A stretch of DNA of 64,000 nt from the NCBI RefSeq assembly GCF_017832975.1, contig NZ_JAFIBI010000001.1, forward strand, positions 3,782,001 to 3,846,000. The letters are read 5' to 3'. Shown here piece after piece: positions 60,098-64,000 of this stretch; position 1 is the first letter of the stretch; every line of letters begins with the position of its first letter. The notes below the pieces were generated by a model that saw nothing but the letters and a program-made list of their open reading frames with translations, ran no database searches and had not been told where the DNA came from. The DNA is from Arthrobacter sp. PvP023. Lineage in GTDB: Bacteria; Actinomycetota; Actinomycetes; Actinomycetales; Micrococcaceae. The translations under genes and the position numbers were made by a program.

Positions 60098-61458
60098 GAA
60101 TTTCCGTGATCGGCTGCGGGTATCTTGGTGCCGTGCACGCCGCAACGCTGGCGTCGATGGGGCACACTGTGGTGGGCATCGACGTCGACGCCGCCAAGGT
60201 GGAGCAGTTGGCCCGAGGTTTCGCCCCGTTTTTCGAACCGGGCCTGGACGAGCTCCTGCAGGACGGCCGGGCCACCGGACGGCTGACGTTCTCCACCGAC
60301 TTCGCGGACGCGGCCGGCGCGCGCGTGCACTTTCTCTGCGTGGGCACCCCGCAGTCCAAGACGTCCGACGGCGCCGACCTCAGCTACCTGCTGGCCGCCA
60401 CCGAAAGTCTCCTGCCGCACCTGGGCCGGGGCTCCGCCGTCGTGGGTAAATCAACGGTGCCGGTGGGGACCGTCGACGTGCTGGCGGGAATGCTGTCAGG
60501 CCGGCCTGATGTGCTGCTCGGCTGGAATCCGGAGTTCCTGCGGCAGGGCACCGCGGTGAAGGATTCGCTGGTGCCGGACCGCCTGGTTTACGGCGTTCCG
60601 GGAGGAAAGGCCGCCGCTTTTGATCGGGCGAGCGGTGCCGCGCGCGGTGTGACCGCAGCCCTGGATGCCGTGTACGGGCCGCTGCTGAGCGCCGGGATTC
60701 CGCGGCTGGTGTGCAACTTTGCCACGGCGGAACTCATCAAGTCGGCGGCGAACGCGTACCTGGCCACGAAGGTCAGTTTCATCAACGCGATGGCCGAACT
60801 GTGTGACGCGTCCGGGGCGGACGTCACCGAGCTGAGTGAAGCGATGGGCCTGGATCCGCGGATCGGCAGCCGGTACCTTCATGCCGGGCTGGGGTTCGGC
60901 GGCGGCTGCCTGCCCAAGGACATCCGCAGTTTCCGGGCCCAGGCGGCCGCCCTCGGTGTGGGGTCGGTGGACGAGTGGATGGGTGTGGTGGATGCCATCA
61001 ACCTGGGCCAGCGATCGCGGACAGTGGAGATCGCCAGCGGGCTGTGTGGCGGCACTCTGTCCGGCCGGGCGGTGGCGGTGCTGGGTGCAGCGTTCAAACC
61101 GGACACTGACGACATCCGGGATTCCCCTGCCCTGGACGTCGCCCTGCAGCTGGCCGCGGCCGGAGCGCACGTGACCGTGACCGATCCGAAGGCTGTCACC
61201 CATGCGGCGATGCGGTACCCGCAGCTGCGGTTCGAGGCGTGCACCGACCGGGCGCTCGACGGCGCCGAGTTGGTGCTGCTGCTGACGGAGTGGGACGAAT
61301 ACCGTTCGTTGTCGCCGGTGGTTGCGGGGGCGCTGGTGCGACGCCGCACGGTGCTGGACGCGCGCAACGTCCTGGACGCCGCAGCATGGCAGGCGGAGGG
61401 CTGGACGGTTCGCGGGCTGGGGACGGGAGCGGGGCTGGTTCCACAGCCGATCACGTGA
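60094..61458 (+). CDS. ugd: UDP-glucose 6-dehydrogenase
   Basis: A 454-residue enzyme that oxidises UDP-glucose to UDP-glucuronate with NAD. The N-terminal Rossmann motif is ISVIGCGYLGAVHAATLASM, followed by FLCVGTPQ and VVGKSTVPVGTVD; the catalytic Cys is in FGGGCLPKDIRSF, and the C-terminal domain includes LGAAFKPDTDDIRDSPAL. GTG 60094 overlaps the upstream stop. With the glycosyltransferase it points to glycan or glycolipid synthesis with a uronic acid. Confidence 0.93.
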   Translation: MRISVIGCGYLGAVHAATLASMGHTVVGIDVDAAKVEQLARGFAPFFEPGLDELLQDGRATGRLTFSTDFADAAGARVHFLCVGTPQSKTSDGADLSYLLAATESLLPHLGRGSAVVGKSTVPVGTVDVLAGMLSGRPDVLLGWNPEFLRQGTAVKDSLVPDRLVYGVPGGKAAAFDRASGAARGVTAALDAVYGPLLSAGIPRLVCNFATAELIKSAANAYLATKVSFINAMAELCDASGADVTELSEAMGLDPRIGSRYLHAGLGFGGGCLPKDIRSFRAQAAALGVGSVDEWMGVVDAINLGQRSRTVEIASGLCGGTLSGRAVAVLGAAFKPDTDDIRDSPALDVALQLAAAGAHVTVTDPKAVTHAAMRYPQLRFEACTDRALDGAELVLLLTEWDEYRSLSPVVAGALVRRRTVLDARNVLDAAAWQAEGWTVRGLGTGAGLVPQPIT

Positions 61459-61482
61459 CAAGCGGTTCTTGCCTTTGCGCTC

Positions 61483-61488
61483 TATGAT
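61483..61488 (+). promoter_or_regulatory. -10 box of the PAS-GGDEF-EAL transcript
   Basis: TATGAT lies 22 bases before the leader ORF. A matching -35 box is not obvious. GGAGGGGAGGA follows as a very strong ribosome site for the leader ORF, not for the main gene. Confidence 0.4.
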
Positions 61489-61509
61489 GTGCGGAGGGGA
61501 GGACATTCA

Positions 61510-61551
61510 ATGAAGCAGTTGCGGTCTCATTTTGTGTTTAAGGCGCTCTGA
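61510..61551 (+). CDS. 13-residue leader peptide ORF
   Basis: ATG 61510 has an unusually strong ribosome site GGAGGGGAGGA and encodes MKQLRSHFVFKAL with stop TGA at 61549-61551, which overlaps the ATG of the GGDEF-EAL gene (TGATG). The main gene has no ribosome site of its own, so its translation must be re-initiated or coupled to this short ORF. It may serve as a translational control element. Confidence 0.5.
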   Translation: MKQLRSHFVFKAL

Positions 61552-63692
61552 TGGCGGCGCAGGGAAGTAAGGAACCGGGGTCCGTTTCGGGCCGGGATTA
61601 CCAGGCCATCATTGATTCGCTGCCCGACGCCCTGCTGGTGCTGGCCCAGGACGGCACCGTGATGCTCATGAATCCTGCCGCTGAGCGCGTGTTTGGTTAC
61701 TCACGGCACGAACTCGTAGGCCATGATCATCGGATCGTTCTTGCCGAGGGCTACCGCCTGGGCTTCCAGCGGCTCTTTAAGGCCTTCCGTTCGGGTCCGC
61801 CTTCCGGCTACGGTTCACCGTTCGAGGCGTACGGGCTCCGGAAGGACGGCACGGAGTTCAAGGGCGAGATAGCGTGCGGTCTCCTGGAGATAGCCGCCGG
61901 CCTTTGCATGTCCGTGTCGGTGCGGGACATGACGCATCGCGAAGAACCCGATGACGGGTTGCGCGAGGCGATGTCCCTGCTGAGCGCCACCCTCGAATCC
62001 ACGGCTGACGGCATTCTCGTTGTGGGTACGGATGGCCAGATCGCCGGTGTGAACGAGCAGTTCGTGTCCATGTGGGGCATTCCGCGTGAACTGCTGGCCA
62101 CCCATGATGACGATGCAGTGATCAGCTACGTGCTCGGGCTGCTGAAACGGCCCCAAAGTTTCCTCGATAAAGTCCGTGATCTCTACGAGCACCCGCTGGC
62201 GGAGAGCAACGACATCCTGGAATTTACCGACGGCCGGACCTTCGAACGGTATTCGCGTCCGCAGAAAGTGGCTGACAAAGTGGTGGGCCGGGTGTGGAGC
62301 TTCCGCGACGTCACCCCGCGGCTGGCTGCCCAGGACCAGGCGAAACAGGCCCTGGCCGACCTCGCCGAGCAGGCAGAACAGCTCAAAGCGCTGGCGTTCC
62401 AGGACCCTCTGACCGGCCTGGCCAACCGGAAGCTGTTCCATGACCAGCTGGCTGCATCGCTCCGTGGCACCGGAGCCGGGACCGTTGACGTCCTTCTGCT
62501 GGACCTGGACGACTTCAAGGAAGTCAATGACATCCTGGGCCATCATGCCGGTGACGAGATGCTGACTGAAGTGGCGCGCAGGCTCCGGTCGTGTGTCCGT
62601 CCCGACGACACCGTTGCCCGCCTGGGCGGGGACGAGTTCGTGGTGCTGCTGACAGGTTCGCCGGAACCTGATGCCATTGCGGAGCGCATCGTCGACTCCT
62701 TGAATGTGCCCATGTGGATCGACGGGACAATGCTCCGTCCAAGCCTGAGTCTCGGATTGGCCTCGGCGGGACCGGACGTGGCGGCCTCCGAGCTGCTCCG
62801 CCAGGCTGACGTGGCCATGTACGCTGCGAAGGCCGCGGGCAAGAACCGGTACATGAGGTTTGAGCCGGAAATGATGACGGCGCTGGTCCAGCGGACGGAC
62901 ATGGAGGCCGGCCTCCGGCTTGCCGTGGACTCCGGGCAGATCATGGTCCACTACCAGCCGGTGATTTCGCCAAAGCTTGGTGAAGTGGTGCAGTTTGAAG
63001 CGTTGGCCCGATGGAAACGGGACGGTGAGCTGGTTCCGCCCGGGCAGTTCATTCCGACCGCAGAACGTAGCGGCCTGATTTCGGCCATTGGCATGCAGGT
63101 CATGCGGCACAGCTTCACGGAGCTGCGGCCATGGCTCGCCGGGGATGCCACCCGCTCGGTGGCGGTCAACATCTCGGGTGTGCAGTTGAAAGACTGCAAG
63201 TTCGCCGACGGCGTCCTGCAGCTGGCAGCATCCTGCGGCGCGGATCCCCGGCAGCTGGTGCTTGAGGTGACGGAGAGCGTCTTCTTTGATCCGGACGCAC
63301 ATGTGATCCGGCAGCTGGACCTGCTCCGCGATGCCGGAGTGCGGGTGGCGCTGGACGATTTCGGTACCGGGTACTCCTCGCTGGGACGGCTGCAGGAACT
63401 CCCGGTGGACGCGGTCAAGATTGACCGTTCTTTTGTCTCCATGGTGCGTACCGGCGCGGAGAAACTGCCCATCCTGAACTCGATGATCAACATGGCCCAC
63501 AGCCTGGGCCTGACGGTGACAGCGGAAGGAATCGAGACCGCAGCCCAGGCCGGTTACCTGACCAACCTGGATTGCGATTCCCTGCAGGGCTACCTCTTTT
63601 CCCACCCCGAGCCTGAGTCCGGGCTGGACCTGGCACTGCTCCGCTCGGCAGATGCGATCGACGAGATGCAGGGACTGCGTCTCGAAGGCTGA
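61551..63692 (+). CDS. PAS-PAS-GGDEF-EAL cyclic-di-GMP enzyme
   Basis: A 713-residue cytoplasmic signalling protein. PAS 1 (about 15-130), PAS 2 (140-260), GGDEF 359-363 with the inhibitory RxxD site RPDD (350-353) five residues before it, and an EAL domain with EAL 483-485, LEVTES, LDDFGTGYSS and KIDRSF. Both catalytic centres look intact, so it can make and degrade c-di-GMP. No membrane span. Its position after the glycosyltransferase-ugd pair hints at control of surface glycan or motility. Confidence 0.93.
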   Translation: MAAQGSKEPGSVSGRDYQAIIDSLPDALLVLAQDGTVMLMNPAAERVFGYSRHELVGHDHRIVLAEGYRLGFQRLFKAFRSGPPSGYGSPFEAYGLRKDGTEFKGEIACGLLEIAAGLCMSVSVRDMTHREEPDDGLREAMSLLSATLESTADGILVVGTDGQIAGVNEQFVSMWGIPRELLATHDDDAVISYVLGLLKRPQSFLDKVRDLYEHPLAESNDILEFTDGRTFERYSRPQKVADKVVGRVWSFRDVTPRLAAQDQAKQALADLAEQAEQLKALAFQDPLTGLANRKLFHDQLAASLRGTGAGTVDVLLLDLDDFKEVNDILGHHAGDEMLTEVARRLRSCVRPDDTVARLGGDEFVVLLTGSPEPDAIAERIVDSLNVPMWIDGTMLRPSLSLGLASAGPDVAASELLRQADVAMYAAKAAGKNRYMRFEPEMMTALVQRTDMEAGLRLAVDSGQIMVHYQPVISPKLGEVVQFEALARWKRDGELVPPGQFIPTAERSGLISAIGMQVMRHSFTELRPWLAGDATRSVAVNISGVQLKDCKFADGVLQLAASCGADPRQLVLEVTESVFFDPDAHVIRQLDLLRDAGVRVALDDFGTGYSSLGRLQELPVDAVKIDRSFVSMVRTGAEKLPILNSMINMAHSLGLTVTAEGIETAAQAGYLTNLDCDSLQGYLFSHPEPESGLDLALLRSADAIDEMQGLRLEG

Positions 63693-63810
63693 CAGGGTCC
63701 GGTTAAAGGTTGCCTTACCCGTCGATTCCCTCGGCCGCACGGATCCCACTCAGGTCGTAGCAGGGGCGACGCAGGGCCGCGATGTACCCCGCAGGGAGAG
63801 CAGTCCCGGG

Positions 63811-64000
63811 TCAGCTTCGCTGGTTGAGCTTGTCCGTGCTGACCAGGGCTTCGCTGCGGTCCCAGAGTTGCCGGGCTAGCTCGGCGTCGTAGGCCTGCTT
63901 GTTGGCTTTGGCCAGCGCCCGCTTGGCATAGTAAGCGCCGGACACCCAGTCTTGCCCCGGCTTGGTGGTCGCAAGCCATACGAGGGTGTCTGCGCCCTGC
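63811..64000 (-). CDS. Short-chain dehydrogenase, 3' end only
   Basis: Reading leftward from the window edge, 62 codons precede the TGA at 63811-63813. The sequence GADTLVWLATTKPGQDWVSG and a C-terminus with RQLWDRSEALVSTDKL match the end of the oxidoreductase/retinol-dehydrogenase-like SDR subfamily (GADTLVWLA; QLWERSEAL). The cofactor and active-site parts lie outside the window. The 118 bases between the EAL gene and this stop hold no clear gene. Confidence 0.7.
   Translation of the reverse strand, partial: QGADTLVWLATTKPGQDWVSGAYYAKRALAKANKQAYDAELARQLWDRSEALVSTDKLNQRS

Overview
This is a high-GC, gene-dense chromosomal segment that reads as a Micrococcaceae actinobacterium of the Arthrobacter/Pseudarthrobacter type. 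This is inferred from codon use, frequent GTG starts, leaderless genes with TANNNT -10 boxes, a monomeric isocitrate dehydrogenase, LAXTG surface anchoring and PucR/ROK regulators. No rRNA, tRNA, insertion sequence, phage gene or CRISPR array was seen, so it looks like core chromosome with several accessory loci.

Layout. 1-3 kb: a cut membrane gene and a drug-type ABC-2 exporter. 3-7 kb: one-carbon metabolism, with folD and glyA behind a ZTP (pfl) riboswitch, divergent purU, and a methyltransferase. 7-8.6 kb: a DUF2231 membrane protein and a gamma-carbonic-anhydrase-like protein around a long inverted repeat. 8.6-15.5 kb: a likely lysine (or other cationic amino acid) 2-monooxygenase route made of a CAT permease, a DavB-like oxidase, an alanine-racemase-type enzyme, a PucR regulator and a DavA-like nitrilase-fold amidase. 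15.7-21.1 kb: a ROK regulator and an mmsA-mmsB-chvE sugar ABC transporter sharing an operator-like motif. 21.3-24.7 kb: a MacB-like ABC pair, a 32-bp-period repeat and a Gfo/Idh/MocA oxidoreductase.

24.8-29.3 kb is a cell-surface locus: a secreted protein ending FDPGSSPD, a chaplin-like repeat protein with an LANTG sortase signal, a Ser/Thr kinase and an Ala-rich lipoprotein. 29.4-36.3 kb: a large catalase, an SRPBCC protein, monomeric icd, a secreted trypsin-like protease and a 46-residue protein carrying the protease propeptide motif. 36.4-44.4 kb: purH, an MFS carrier, a nuclease-fold protein, purN and membrane or lipoproteins. 44.7-54 kb: an XRE-cupin regulator and a nine-gene catabolic operon of unknown substrate (MFS, FAD oxidoreductase, CoA-transferase, crotonase, DapA-like lyase, SDR, aldehyde dehydrogenase, ferredoxin).

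54-64 kb: an adenylate-forming enzyme, flotillin with a small NfeD-like protein, a second FDPGSSPD secreted protein followed by a 50-residue peptide with a perfect tandem repeat, a glycosyltransferase with UDP-glucose dehydrogenase, a PAS-GGDEF-EAL protein behind a 13-codon leader ORF, and a cut SDR gene.

The most promising unexplained items are the tandem-repeat peptide next to a FDPGSSPD protein, the chaplin-like/kinase locus, the stand-alone propeptide-like protein, the nine-gene operon, and a dispersed palindromic element that supplies the stop codons of two flanking genes.
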